Source of the DNA: Candidatus Zhuqueibacterota bacterium | GTDB lineage: Bacteria > Zhuqueibacterota > Zhuqueibacteria > Residuimicrobiales > Oceaniaggregativiventaceae | Reading direction: 5' to 3' | DNA length: 51,622 bases | Assembly: GCA_014728115.1 (NCBI GenBank) | Contig: WJME01000325.1 | Location: 1-51,622, forward strand | Part shown: piece after piece, positions 42,478 through 51,622 of the stretch | Numbering within the stretch: position 1 is the first letter of the stretch | Layout of the letters: every line of letters begins with the position of its first letter | Made by a program: the position numbers and the translations under genes | The notes under the pieces: model-generated | What the model was told of the DNA's origin: nothing | The model's database searches: none | The model's input: only the letters and a program-made list of their open reading frames with translations

Positions 42478-45108
42478 TCATTCCTTCATCAGCCATACTT
42501 CAGAGACCAGGGTTCCCCATCCGCCGGAATTGCGCCACTGCTCCACGGTCACACGATCACCGGTTGCGACATCCGGAGCTTTTTCCAAACGGATAAAGAG
42601 CTCGCCATCTTTTGTCACCGACCGGGGAATATCAAAACTGAAAAAATCGCTCATTTGCAGCGGTAATTCCAGATTTTGTGCCAATACGATATCATCAGCG
42701 TAAATCGCCTGACTCTTTTGGTTCATACGATGCGCATATCGGTCTTGAAACCAGGGACGAACAAGAGTAAATCTGACTTTATAAGACGCCTCCGGATCGA
42801 GATTACGATAGTGCAACGTAACGCCCTGATCCTCATCCTGAGTAAAATGCATGGATCGCTGGCTGGGACGATTGCCCTCTGAGAGCATTTGGCTGACATA
42901 AGGCTGTCCATGATCGTAGGGATAGCCAAAAACGACATGCGGTGCGGGATTCGAGGTGCCCAGGTTGTCGTAATATCCTCCCTCACCCGGATTCTCGTAA
43001 TCGACGATCATCCGCAACCGTTCTTTTCTTTCTGTTGGCCCTGAAGCCTTGGCCCGTTGCAGCTGACGTTTCAGCCATCCCAGGCCGATGAAATCGTGTT
43101 CGAGATTGAAATACCCTTCGCTGCGAACGCCGAATAACCGGTCACTCTCTTGCCCCAGACGACCGGCAGTCTCTCGCAGTTCAACCATCTCTTTGGTTTC
43201 TTTGAGCTCATCGAACACATCGAGCAATGATTCAATCTCGCGGGGTAATGCGGCATCGGTCAACATTTCTGCCACACGATTTTCGATCCGTTTTTGCAGG
43301 TCGATTTGCTGCTGTACTGCCAGCTGCACATATTTGTCCAGACAGGCTTTTTGCATAAACATACGCCACAACCAGTTTGTCTTCATGCGCTCAGCAGGCA
43401 TTTTTTCACCAGCGGTTTGCACGAGCTGGTAAAAAGCGTCGATACCCGTCTTTTCCGGCAAAGGATTTTCCGGCTGTTCCTGCAGATTTTCTTCCAGTTG
43501 AAAAATGGCCCTGGCCATATCAGGAGCAGCCTCGGGACCGAACCAGGTTTGACAATACTCGTCTACCACTTGTTCTACGGTCATCCGGGGAGACCAGAGC
43601 AGCCGTTGCCACATCCATTGATTAAAATGATCGTGGTGGCCACTGGAATGAGTGATATCGCCCACACCATATCGCATGAGATCATTGAAGACACGATGAT
43701 AATAACGCGGCCAGGCAAAAAAGGTCAATCGGTCATAGACCATTGTGAGAAACTGATCCGGCCGGCGTTCATAGATTTCATGACTCCAGTGCGTCGGCTG
43801 GTCACCCTTGCGATCTGCCCGGGGATACATTTGAATATAGCCATGCTGGCTGTATCTCCAGTGAGTGATCTCGTTATAATAGACCAGATCGTGTTGCGGT
43901 GGCAGCTGGTGCAGGATCTCTTGCGGATACAGGCCATAAGGCCCGAATCCCGGATATCGAAACAGATCCATTCGATGGGTCTGCCGGTGACCGGGTTGCC
44001 AGGTGGTGGCATCCGACCCCGGTCCAAATCCCCAGGCCCACAGCCAGTCTCTGGGCTGTTCCCTGAGATAGTCAAAGATGGCATTGTCATCGGCATTATC
44101 GAATTTTTGGTTGGTAAAATAAATGCGTGATTCCGGATGGTACTTATGAATGATCCCGGCCATTTCCGCAACGGTTTTGATAAACGTCAGTCCATAGGGA
44201 TCACACTTTTCGCATTCACAACCGCCTCCGTCTCCCCCGTGGAATTTGACCAGATCATAAGTCGGGCTGGATTTAAACGTTTGCTCGCATTTTTCCAGCA
44301 TAAATTCGCGGGCTTTCGGCACAGAGAGACAGGCATAGCCCAACCTTCCGATCGATTCCTTGGCATGCCACTCGTCCGGAATATCGCGTCCGGAGGTATT
44401 GGCACCAAATCCTCCCTGTGTCATCAGGCCATAAGATTTTAACATGTCAAATACAGGGCCGGGACGCGTGTTGAAAATATTTGCACCGGCCAGGGCGTAA
44501 TCGAGAATGACCCTTTTGGTTTCCTCATGCGTCCAGTCCCGCACATCGGCCAGGCGTTTGGCCACGCCAGACTGGCCATATTGCGTCCCGCGGATTTCAA
44601 AGGCAGGTGCAGAACGGATATGCAGATCATCGGGCAATACAAGTTTCCCATAATGATCAAGGCCCTGCCGCAAGAGCTCTCCCACTCCATAGAGACAGCC
44701 GCGCTCATCCACACCTGCCAACAGCAAAACAGGCTGTTTATTTTGGTGAACCATTTTGAGCAAAAACCCCTCAGGACCCGGAGCGAGATGGGTCAATTCC
44801 GGAATGCGATGTTCAGTTAAAATATTTGCCAGGGCCGGGTGATGATCTGACACCCCGAATAAAATCTGGAACGACCTGTCGTTTCCGACCTTCCGATCGG
44901 CCCCTAAAACACTTGTTTTAATCCCTCGTTCTTGCAACCGTTCTTTGAACAGCTGAACGATATTGAGTTCGATCGCGCTTGCCTCTGTGCCCGGCTGAAT
45001 CATCACCTGCCTGGTTTCGAGCGTTTTTGCAGAGAGAGCAGAATATATAATGAAAAGCCACACCAATATTATAACCATAACTAATCTGTATCTAAAAGCA
45101 CTCATCAT
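42478..45108 (-). CDS. Exported GH20/GH67-like glycosidase with CxCxxC motif
   Basis: 876 residues from ATG 45108; AGGG before it supports this start, and ATG 45105 is equally possible. An upstream in-frame ATG at 45141 adds 11 residues. Hydrophobic signal at about 7-27. The N-terminal third resembles the small domain before GH20/GH67-type barrels (LLLAGVDERGCLYGVGELLRQ). The barrel contains RGTQYG and a cysteine motif HGGDGGGCECEKC (290-302), as seen in DUF4838-type alpha-glucuronidase-like proteins, then WLWAWGFGPG. A C-terminal beta domain (from about 700) may bind sugar. Likely action on uronic acids or hexosamines; specificity not determined. It is divergent from the giant surface protein gene. 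Confidence 0.7.
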   Translation of the reverse strand: MMSAFRYRLVMVIILVWLFIIYSALSAKTLETRQVMIQPGTEASAIELNIVQLFKERLQERGIKTSVLGADRKVGNDRSFQILFGVSDHHPALANILTEHRIPELTHLAPGPEGFLLKMVHQNKQPVLLLAGVDERGCLYGVGELLRQGLDHYGKLVLPDDLHIRSAPAFEIRGTQYGQSGVAKRLADVRDWTHEETKRVILDYALAGANIFNTRPGPVFDMLKSYGLMTQGGFGANTSGRDIPDEWHAKESIGRLGYACLSVPKAREFMLEKCEQTFKSSPTYDLVKFHGGDGGGCECEKCDPYGLTFIKTVAEMAGIIHKYHPESRIYFTNQKFDNADDNAIFDYLREQPRDWLWAWGFGPGSDATTWQPGHRQTHRMDLFRYPGFGPYGLYPQEILHQLPPQHDLVYYNEITHWRYSQHGYIQMYPRADRKGDQPTHWSHEIYERRPDQFLTMVYDRLTFFAWPRYYHRVFNDLMRYGVGDITHSSGHHDHFNQWMWQRLLWSPRMTVEQVVDEYCQTWFGPEAAPDMARAIFQLEENLQEQPENPLPEKTGIDAFYQLVQTAGEKMPAERMKTNWLWRMFMQKACLDKYVQLAVQQQIDLQKRIENRVAEMLTDAALPREIESLLDVFDELKETKEMVELRETAGRLGQESDRLFGVRSEGYFNLEHDFIGLGWLKRQLQRAKASGPTERKERLRMIVDYENPGEGGYYDNLGTSNPAPHVVFGYPYDHGQPYVSQMLSEGNRPSQRSMHFTQDEDQGVTLHYRNLDPEASYKVRFTLVRPWFQDRYAHRMNQKSQAIYADDIVLAQNLELPLQMSDFFSFDIPRSVTKDGELFIRLEKAPDVATGDRVTVEQWRNSGGWGTLVSEVWLMKE

Positions 45109-45364
45109 GTTTCCCTGAAAAATTTTCTTATACTTGCCCATAATTTCACTTTTTTCTGTAACAAGAACTTACGGGTAACGGTTATGAAATGCAAGAGATA
45201 AAAGCAGGCATTCTTTTATCCGGATAATGCAGACCAACAGATGGAGACAATATCAAATCTAAAAAAAATTTACGCATAAACAAATTTTTAGGGTATTTCT
45301 TACATTATTTACGGTATGGTCATAATAAAATCAAGACGCTGTCCTGAAAGCATTGGAGTAGAGA
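45109..45364. promoter_or_regulatory. Divergent intergenic region
   Basis: 256 AT-rich bases between the minus-strand glycosidase and the giant surface protein gene. It must hold both promoters. TTACAT (45300-45305) with CATAAT (45321-45326), 15 bases apart, is a weak candidate for the rightward gene; GGAG at about 45354-45357 is its ribosome site. No strong dyad was seen. Confidence 0.3.
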
Positions 45365-48300
45365 ATGACGACTCGGATATTTCAAACCTTACTTTTTACT
45401 GGATTGCTCATTTCATTAAACCTGCAAGGCGCGATCCCGGAACATACGCGGCTTTTATATGAAAACTCGTTGAAAACCGGCGATTCGGACGAATTTATGA
45501 CCATGCAAAACATCAAGGGAAGTTTCAGGAGCAATGGCTGGCAGGCTGAGAGAGAGAGTAAATTGACACTACAGCTATATAACCGACTTCCCGCAACCGG
45601 TACGGTCGAATTTTCCGTGACCAACTTTGATCCCGTCAAGCAAGCCGAACGCGGCAAACAGACGTTTTTCGGTCTGTCCTCAGAACCGCATACCCAACTG
45701 AGCCTGTTTGCAGATGACAGCCATAGCGCTTTTGCCTTTCTGCGCATCGGAACAAACTATGTAACCTCTGCAACCCAGGCCGGCCTGGAATTCGATACCG
45801 CGTTCGATGGCCCAAAGTCCAGAGAAAGGGCACGCACTCTTTTGCTGAATAAAACATGGGATCGGAATCGCACGTATCAATTCAGGCTGGTATGGAACCA
45901 GGACACATTCTGGCTCTTTCTGGATGGAGAGATGGTCAAGGAACACTTTTTCAGTGGTCCTGTTCGCCGTTTTCAATATATCTCGATCAGTGGCGATGAC
46001 TTTTATTATCCTGTAGAGGGACCGATCTATTCTGACCTCAAAATTTACACAGCAGAGTCCAGAGTCATTTTCGATGATAAGACCTTTTCTAAAAGTGTCA
46101 AAGGCCTGGAAGAACAATTCGGGGGAAATGCCCTGGCCTCGGCTGATGTCAACGGAGACGGTCTTGGGGACATTTTTGTTACCAATATTGTTCAAGACCA
46201 ATGCCTGTCGGCAATTCTTTATGTCCAGCTACCAGACCACTCATTTCAGGATGAATCCTCTTTACGCGGTATTGATACCGATTGTAATGCCTATAGTGCT
46301 TCGTTTGCGGATATCGATAATGATGGTGATCTGGATCTTTATGTATGCAATTATGGTTCAGCTGACCAACTCTATATAAATGACGGTACAGGAAATTTTT
46401 CCGAACAATCAGGATCGCGTGGGCTCGTGAACCAACAGCAATTATCTACTGCATCGCTATTTTTTGATCTGGAAAATGATGGCGATCTGGATCTTTTGGT
46501 TATTGTCGATGGTGATGAAAACATTATTTACCTGAATGATGGTCAGGGGTTTTTCCAAGCTAGCTCCCGAGGAATAGCCGGCACTCTAATACCCGCTTCC
46601 GACCCTGTAAAGCCAACAGCCACCGCTCTGGATATCGACAATGATGGCGACATGGATATATATGTCAATCATCCGGATACCGGAAACGAGCTTTATATCA
46701 ATGATGGTCAGGGTCATTTTACCGAGCAAGCTCAACAACATCACATCAATTTCGATCACTATACCACCAGTGCAACCTTTGCAGATATGGATACCGATGG
46801 TGATATGGATCTGCTATTGGCTTCCAAGCATCAAGACTATACTGAAGAACCTCTGGAACTCGCCATTTATGCAAATGACGGAACAGGGCATTTCACCCCA
46901 TTTGCTTCCCCTCCTCTCCTTATGAACGGATATAGAGTGAGTGTATTCGACGCCAATAATGACGGTTATCAGGATATTTACTGCTTGCAGAACAATGAAT
47001 ATGATCGCTACTATGGATGGCGGGCCTGGGAAATATTCGGGGTTTCCAAAGCAATACTCTATTTGGGAGAAGGAAATGGTCAATTTACGCCAATAGACGA
47101 CTGCGGTACAGGCATTGTCGCGAATACGCGCACGGTGTTGGCGAATGACTTTGACCGCGACGGCGATCAGGATCTTTATATCACCACCAACAGCTTTGAA
47201 AACGTATATCTCGAAAACAACAGCTCGCAGGAAAATCAACATTGGGTAAACGTCTCACTGAAAAGCGAAAACGGCCAAAAGGGCGCAATCGGGACAAAAG
47301 TAAAACTCTATCAGACAGGATTCCTTGGCGATAAAGAGCATTTGATCGGCTATCAACAGATTCTCAGTCAGAACGGCTATCTTGCCGACAATTCGAAATG
47401 TTTACACTTTGGTCTTGGCGAATATCATACTTTTGATATCGCAATAGAGTGGCCGGATGGCAATCGTCAGACACAAACACAGATGGATGCCAACGAGGTT
47501 TATGAAATACAACAAACAGCAGATCCGGAATATGAACTACATTATGTAGCAGGGAATCATCAGACCGGAAATTTTAATTCTCTATTAGGTGAGCCGCTCG
47601 CTGTCCGGGTGACCGACGGAAAAGGAGCGAACGCGCCTGGTGTTGCCGTACACTTTGGCGTTACAGGAGAAGGAGCGACGCTGAGTGAATCACTCGTCTA
47701 TACGGATGATTCGGGAATAGCTCAAGTTCAAGTCACAACAGGCAATGTCCAGGGAACGATCATAGTAGAAGCGACCTTACCGGACTCTCCTCATGCCAGG
47801 GTTTCCTTTACAGCCTATGTCAACCCAGTTATCACCGATCTTGAGATCTGGAGCGGCAACCATCAAACAGGAACTGTCGGCCAAGCTTTGCCTGAGGAAA
47901 TCGTTATCCAAACCATGGCCAATGGCCAACCTCTTGTAAATCAAAATGTACTGTTTAGCCTGACTGACCAGACAGGCTCTCTGCAAGGAGAAACACAGTT
48001 AAACGTCCTTACCGATGCACAAGGATTTGCACGGGTAAATTGGACGCTGGGTGTCCACGCCGGTCAGCAAACGTTAAACGTCACATCTGGCCCTCTCAAA
48101 CAGACCATCACAGCAACAGCATTGGCAGGGGCCCCGTCGAAACTTTTGCGGGATAAAGGTGAGGGACAAGAACTCGTCGCACCCGGCCAAACATTTGCAG
48201 CCCCTTTTGGCGTCAAAGTGGTAGACACATATGGCAACCCCATAGAAAATCATCCAGTCACCTTTAACGTCACTGCCGGAGGTGGCTCTATCCAGAACCT

Positions 48301-50917
48301 CTCTGAGGTCACTATAAATACCGATTCACAGGGCGTGGCACACGTCTATTGGACTGTCGGCCCTTATTTAGGCCCCGATCAGACACTCGAGGCAACCAGT
48401 GAATCCGGAGGGACTCTATTGCAATCCTCACCCGTACAATGGAGCTATAAGGGTCTGTCCATCGATAGCGTAAAGTCAACACTTGTCGCCACTTTTCCGG
48501 TACCTGCCGACGGCAAGAGTCAATCACAGATCACCCTCACCCTCTATGATAACCAAGGCCAAGCCGTCGGAGCCGGTGTTACCGTATTTTTTGCTTCTTC
48601 CGGCACCGGTAATATCTGGACGGTTCCTGATACGATGACCAATGAGCAAGGGAAAATCACAGCATTTCTTGCCAGCACGACGGTTGAGATGAAAACCATT
48701 ACCGCCACCGTTAAGGGGCTTGATATCATCCTCGAACAATCTGACGTCCAGTTTATTGAACCTGCTCCGGAATTCAACCGCATCGAGAGGGTTTCAGGCA
48801 ATCATCAGCAAGGTACTGTTGGCAAAGAACTGGCCGCCCCTCTGACCGTCAAAGTAATGGATTCAATGAACAACCCGGTCTCTGCGGTACCAGTGGTATT
48901 TCAAACGGCCCAAGGCAGCGGTTCGTTCAATGGACAAAATAGACTCACCGTGCATTCAGACCCCAATGGCTTGGCTTCTGCCGTTTTTCAACTCGGAACA
49001 CGGGCAGAGGACTATCAGGTGACAGCCTTTCTCGCTGATTCTCTGGATTCATTTGTAACCTTTAGTGCAACTGCTGTTCCCGCCCAACCCTCTATCCTGA
49101 GGCAAGACAAGGGTGCCGGACAAACACTCGTAAGCCCTGGCCAAACCTTTCCGGAACCCTTTGGGGTCAAAGTAACGGATGTCTATAGCAATGCGATCAG
49201 CGATCATCCGGTCTCTTTTTCGGTGATATCCGGTGGAGGGACTCTTGAAGGGCAAACCGTGACGACCATGAGGACAGACAGCTCTGGTTGCGCTCAGGTA
49301 TACTGGACAACCGGCTCCTATTTGGGTCCTGATCAGGTTCTCCAGGCGTCCAGCAAAAACAATGGTGTACCCCTGGAATTATCACCCATAACCTGGGCCT
49401 ATAAAGGTCTGGATATTGATATGCAGAAATCACGACTCACTGCCTCGACACCTGTCCCTGCGGACGGAACCACATCGTCAAAAATCACTGTCACACTCTT
49501 AAACAGCAAAGGGACTTTTGTGGGACCCGGTATTACTGTGCATCTCACCTGTTCCGGAACGGAAAATACATGGGTCATTCCTGATCCTGTATCTGATGAA
49601 AACGGGCAAATCAAAGCCTTTCTCACCAGTACAAAAGCAGAGACAAAAACGATTACCGCTCTCATCAAAGGAATCGAGAAAACATTACCGCCTTTCCAGG
49701 TGGATTTTATAAAGCAGATTCTACCCCCTGGTCAAATCGTTGCGGTATCCGGGAATCAACAGCACGGGATTGTGGGTGAGAAACTGACTTTACCGCTGAT
49801 CGTAAAGGTTCTGGATAGCATGAATAATCCTGTCGCATCCAGTCCCGTCACCTTTACATGCTATAGCAGCGGAGGATCATTCTCAGGCAAAAAAGAGACG
49901 ACGATACTCTCCGATGCTGACGGTTCGGCGGCTGTCGATTTTACTCTGGGAACAAAACCAGGTAATCATGAGGTGACTGCCACTCATCCAAACATACCCG
50001 GATCAGAGATCAAATTTACACTGATCGCATTGGCGGACTCGCCCCGGGCCATAAACATTGTTTCAGGCAATGATCAGACCGCGCAAGCAGGGGTTACATT
50101 ACCCGATTCATTTCGTGTCCAGGTCGTCGATCAATACGAAAACCCAACCCCGGATCAAACCGTTGTCTTTATTTCCCTGAATGGAGGGAAAATCCTCTCA
50201 CCTGAATGGGTACAAACCAATAATCAGGGCTTTGCCGCCTGTCAGGTCGCGCTGGGAGATTCGAGCGGGATTTATTATTTCATGGCACAGGTCGACACGT
50301 TAAGCAGCGAATTTTTCCAGGCTACCGCTCTTTCTGACAATCAAAACGGGGCTCCAAGTATCGTGTTTTATACTCCAGCAGAATCATCGCTCGTGCTATC
50401 ACACGACCAAAATATGCAATTCACCATTATAGGGAATGATCCGGATGGTGACAATCTCTTTGGTGAATGGTGGGTAAACGATGAATGGGTTGCCAATGGT
50501 CTTAGCTTTCTGTTCCAGGCGACCAAAGAAAACCCCGATACAAATCGTATCCGGGTGCTGCTGTCGGATGGTGAACTTGCGGACCAGATTGAATGGACAG
50601 TATTTTTACAATCCTCTACATCTGTCGACTCGCCCACAAACAGCCAAGAGTTTCCCCAGAAAACTGCGTTGATTGGCAACTATCCCAACCCGTTTAATCC
50701 GGAAACAACGATAGAATTTCAATGCCAAAATGAAAAAGTCGACTTGCGAATTATCGATAGCCAGGGCAGACAAGTGGCATTACTTTTACAGGAGATCCTT
50801 GATGCGGGTACTCATCGAGTGACATGGAATGCTGCGGGCATGCCAAGCGGAATCTATTTCTATCAACTTTTAACCGATACCCATCGCGAAATCCAAAAGA
50901 TGATTCTTTTAAGATAA
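45365..50917 (+). CDS. Giant secreted FG-GAP/ASPIC-UnbV/Ig-repeat protein with C-terminal sorting domain
   Basis: 1850 residues. Signal peptide 1-23; a laminin G/concanavalin-like domain at about 30-230; then FG-GAP/VCBS propeller repeats (about 250-620) with seven calcium-type motifs (DVNGDGLGD, DIDNDGDLD, DLENDGDLD, DIDNDGDMD, DMDTDGDMD, DANNDGYQD, DFDRDGDQD). An ASPIC/UnbV domain follows (about 620-715). Then come nine invasin-type Ig (Big-1) domains of three kinds: five opening GNHQ/GNQQ/GNDQ, two DKGxGQ and two PVPADG. A further Ig-like domain and a sorting tail (NYPNPFNPETTIEF, ending KMILLR) finish it. It is probably a surface stalk binding a glycan or partner cells. No catalytic site is visible. 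Confidence 0.88.
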   Translation: MTTRIFQTLLFTGLLISLNLQGAIPEHTRLLYENSLKTGDSDEFMTMQNIKGSFRSNGWQAERESKLTLQLYNRLPATGTVEFSVTNFDPVKQAERGKQTFFGLSSEPHTQLSLFADDSHSAFAFLRIGTNYVTSATQAGLEFDTAFDGPKSRERARTLLLNKTWDRNRTYQFRLVWNQDTFWLFLDGEMVKEHFFSGPVRRFQYISISGDDFYYPVEGPIYSDLKIYTAESRVIFDDKTFSKSVKGLEEQFGGNALASADVNGDGLGDIFVTNIVQDQCLSAILYVQLPDHSFQDESSLRGIDTDCNAYSASFADIDNDGDLDLYVCNYGSADQLYINDGTGNFSEQSGSRGLVNQQQLSTASLFFDLENDGDLDLLVIVDGDENIIYLNDGQGFFQASSRGIAGTLIPASDPVKPTATALDIDNDGDMDIYVNHPDTGNELYINDGQGHFTEQAQQHHINFDHYTTSATFADMDTDGDMDLLLASKHQDYTEEPLELAIYANDGTGHFTPFASPPLLMNGYRVSVFDANNDGYQDIYCLQNNEYDRYYGWRAWEIFGVSKAILYLGEGNGQFTPIDDCGTGIVANTRTVLANDFDRDGDQDLYITTNSFENVYLENNSSQENQHWVNVSLKSENGQKGAIGTKVKLYQTGFLGDKEHLIGYQQILSQNGYLADNSKCLHFGLGEYHTFDIAIEWPDGNRQTQTQMDANEVYEIQQTADPEYELHYVAGNHQTGNFNSLLGEPLAVRVTDGKGANAPGVAVHFGVTGEGATLSESLVYTDDSGIAQVQVTTGNVQGTIIVEATLPDSPHARVSFTAYVNPVITDLEIWSGNHQTGTVGQALPEEIVIQTMANGQPLVNQNVLFSLTDQTGSLQGETQLNVLTDAQGFARVNWTLGVHAGQQTLNVTSGPLKQTITATALAGAPSKLLRDKGEGQELVAPGQTFAAPFGVKVVDTYGNPIENHPVTFNVTAGGGSIQNLSEVTINTDSQGVAHVYWTVGPYLGPDQTLEATSESGGTLLQSSPVQWSYKGLSIDSVKSTLVATFPVPADGKSQSQITLTLYDNQGQAVGAGVTVFFASSGTGNIWTVPDTMTNEQGKITAFLASTTVEMKTITATVKGLDIILEQSDVQFIEPAPEFNRIERVSGNHQQGTVGKELAAPLTVKVMDSMNNPVSAVPVVFQTAQGSGSFNGQNRLTVHSDPNGLASAVFQLGTRAEDYQVTAFLADSLDSFVTFSATAVPAQPSILRQDKGAGQTLVSPGQTFPEPFGVKVTDVYSNAISDHPVSFSVISGGGTLEGQTVTTMRTDSSGCAQVYWTTGSYLGPDQVLQASSKNNGVPLELSPITWAYKGLDIDMQKSRLTASTPVPADGTTSSKITVTLLNSKGTFVGPGITVHLTCSGTENTWVIPDPVSDENGQIKAFLTSTKAETKTITALIKGIEKTLPPFQVDFIKQILPPGQIVAVSGNQQHGIVGEKLTLPLIVKVLDSMNNPVASSPVTFTCYSSGGSFSGKKETTILSDADGSAAVDFTLGTKPGNHEVTATHPNIPGSEIKFTLIALADSPRAINIVSGNDQTAQAGVTLPDSFRVQVVDQYENPTPDQTVVFISLNGGKILSPEWVQTNNQGFAACQVALGDSSGIYYFMAQVDTLSSEFFQATALSDNQNGAPSIVFYTPAESSLVLSHDQNMQFTIIGNDPDGDNLFGEWWVNDEWVANGLSFLFQATKENPDTNRIRVLLSDGELADQIEWTVFLQSSTSVDSPTNSQEFPQKTALIGNYPNPFNPETTIEFQCQNEKVDLRIIDSQGRQVALLLQEILDAGTHRVTWNAAGMPSGIYFYQLLTDTHREIQKMILLR
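48137..50044 (+). repeat. Two tandem 954-base coding repeats, each three Ig domains
   Basis: Residues 925-1242 and 1243-1560 of the giant protein are two copies of the same three-domain block (DKGxGQ, PVPADG and GNHQ-type domains), both exactly 318 codons. Protein similarity is strong (GQTFxxPFGVKV, YLGPDQxLxA, VMDSMNNPV/VLDSMNNPV), while the DNA has diverged. This suggests a block duplication kept under length constraint. Confidence 0.8.
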
Positions 50918-50986
50918 TACTTGAATTCCCTTTAAAAGTGACCTGATTCCTGGCCGAATAACTCCTTCTCGTACCGAATGCAATAT

Positions 50987-51022
50987 GATCTCCTCTTACA
51001 ATTTAATTTGTGGGAGGAGATC
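50987..51022 (+). terminator. Hairpin after the giant surface protein gene
   Basis: GATCTCCTC (50987-50995) and GAGGAGATC (51014-51022) form a 9-bp stem that extends inward by two U-G pairs and four more pairs (TTACAA with TTGTGG), leaving a short loop. It lies 69 bases after the stop codon. Only AAAGCATTTT follows, so the U tract is weak. The rest of the 246-base gap shows nothing else clear. Confidence 0.5.
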
Positions 51023-51163
51023 AAAGCATTTTGCGGGTATAATCAAAATGGAAATACAAGACCCCCCGCACACGGTTTTAACTATAAAGCCTTTTGTCTG
51101 GGTTATTAAGACAGGTGACAAAGTATTAAGAATCATCCGTGATTTTACAAAGAGGGGTACGTG

Positions 51164-51622
51164 ATGAACAAACTTATATCAATCATCATCTCGCAATTTA
51201 TGATCATTGCAACATTGATCGCCCAGCCTCAATCAGAAGAACAAGCGATACGGGAACTGGTGGTGAAAACATCAAAATCGTTTCACAATCTGGATTTTGA
51301 TACCTATCAGGAGGTTTGGCTGCACGAGCCCTATGTCATGCGTATGAATCCCGAGGGATGGCAAAATGTCGGATGGGATAGCTTGTCCCTGATGTATCGG
51401 AATATGTTGAAAAATGACCTTCGCAAGTGGGATGACATTCGTATTGAAATCGCGGATATGCATCATCATATTACCGGCAATACAGCCTGGGTGATCAACG
51501 ATCAGACAGAACTGGGGCTTTCTGAAGGAGAACCGGAATCCTATTCAGTTTGGGCCATTCGGTTCCTGGAAAAAGTGGATGGGGAATGGAAACACGCCTT
51601 TTATATGACCGGGAATTACCCG
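51164..51622 (+). CDS. Secreted SnoaL/DUF4440-like protein, 3'-truncated by window edge
   Basis: 153 codons are visible with no stop before the window end. The start is ATG 51164 after AGAGGGG. Signal peptide about 1-20 (ending LIAQP). Then EEQAIRELVVKTSKSFHNLDFDTY and later TGNTAWVIND, WAIRFLEKVDGEWKHAFYM match the NTF2/SnoaL-like small alpha+beta barrel (DUF4440 type), usually 120-150 residues. Members include small isomerases, hydrolases and binding proteins, so no function can be given. It is near its full domain length at the cut. Confidence 0.7.
   Translation, partial: MNKLISIIISQFMIIATLIAQPQSEEQAIRELVVKTSKSFHNLDFDTYQEVWLHEPYVMRMNPEGWQNVGWDSLSLMYRNMLKNDLRKWDDIRIEIADMHHHITGNTAWVINDQTELGLSEGEPESYSVWAIRFLEKVDGEWKHAFYMTGNYP

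Noticed and set aside
43294..44130. 278-codon open frame on the plus strand inside the glycosidase gene
   Set aside because: It is antisense to a clearly coding minus-strand gene with family motifs; the product has no recognisable features.
45365..50917. Possible CRISPR or DNA tandem array in the giant gene
   Set aside because: The repeats are at protein level, hundreds of bases long and diverged in DNA; there are no short spaced direct repeats.

Overview
The window reads as chromosomal DNA of a Gram-negative, glycan-degrading bacterium. Two secreted proteins (4262-5962 and 45365-50917) end in the NYPNPFNPxTTIE(Y/F) type of C-terminal sorting/FlgD-like domain. The FecR/TonB receptor pair, the many Tat-exported sulfatases and the Tat-exported Gfo/Idh/MocA oxidoreductases point the same way. 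Together they suggest the FCB superphylum, most like candidate phylum KSB1/Calditrichota or a relative. This is an inference from protein style; no rRNA or marker gene is present. No tRNA, rRNA, CRISPR array or insertion sequence was seen.

Layout. 2-4164: a FecR-type anti-sigma regulator (cut by the window edge) and its STN-domain TonB-dependent receptor, a likely cell-surface signalling uptake pair. 4262-5962: a secreted beta-helix protein with a sorting tail, followed by a hairpin. 6172-15792: a tight same-strand run of eight exported proteins, six with twin-arginine signals: two S1 sulfatases, a beta-helix protein, a Gfo/Idh/MocA oxidoreductase, an IolE-like TIM barrel, a GHL10-like lipoprotein, an exported pyruvyl-transferase-fold protein and a PL14-like lyase. 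15912-24833: two tandem PL11 rhamnogalacturonan lyases, the remnant of a beta-helix gene (frameshift plus internal deletion), a pectate-lyase-like lipoprotein and a sulfatase fused to HEAT repeats. 24912-27327 (minus strand): a Tat-exported NodB-like deacetylase and a secreted protein with an 80-residue tandem repeat. 27699-29978: a secreted propeller plus alpha/alpha-toroid protein. 30235-39569: an RND efflux operon with one adaptor, two different permeases and a TolC-like channel. 39737-42401: two more Tat-exported Gfo/Idh/MocA oxidoreductases. 42478-45108 (minus): a GH20/GH67-like glycosidase with a CxCxxC motif. 45365-50917: an 1850-residue FG-GAP/ASPIC-UnbV/Ig-repeat secreted protein. 51164 to the edge: a SnoaL-like secreted protein.

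How it may work together. The receptor pair would sense and import a product. Lyases (PL11 x2, PL14-like, pectate-lyase-like) and three sulfatases would cut a uronate- and rhamnose-containing, probably sulfated, polysaccharide. The exported oxidoreductases and the IolE-like TIM barrel could open glycosidic bonds by oxidation and beta-elimination instead of hydrolysis. This last point, centred on 10221-12339, is the most interesting hypothesis here. The RND operon may export toxic compounds and need not be part of glycan use.
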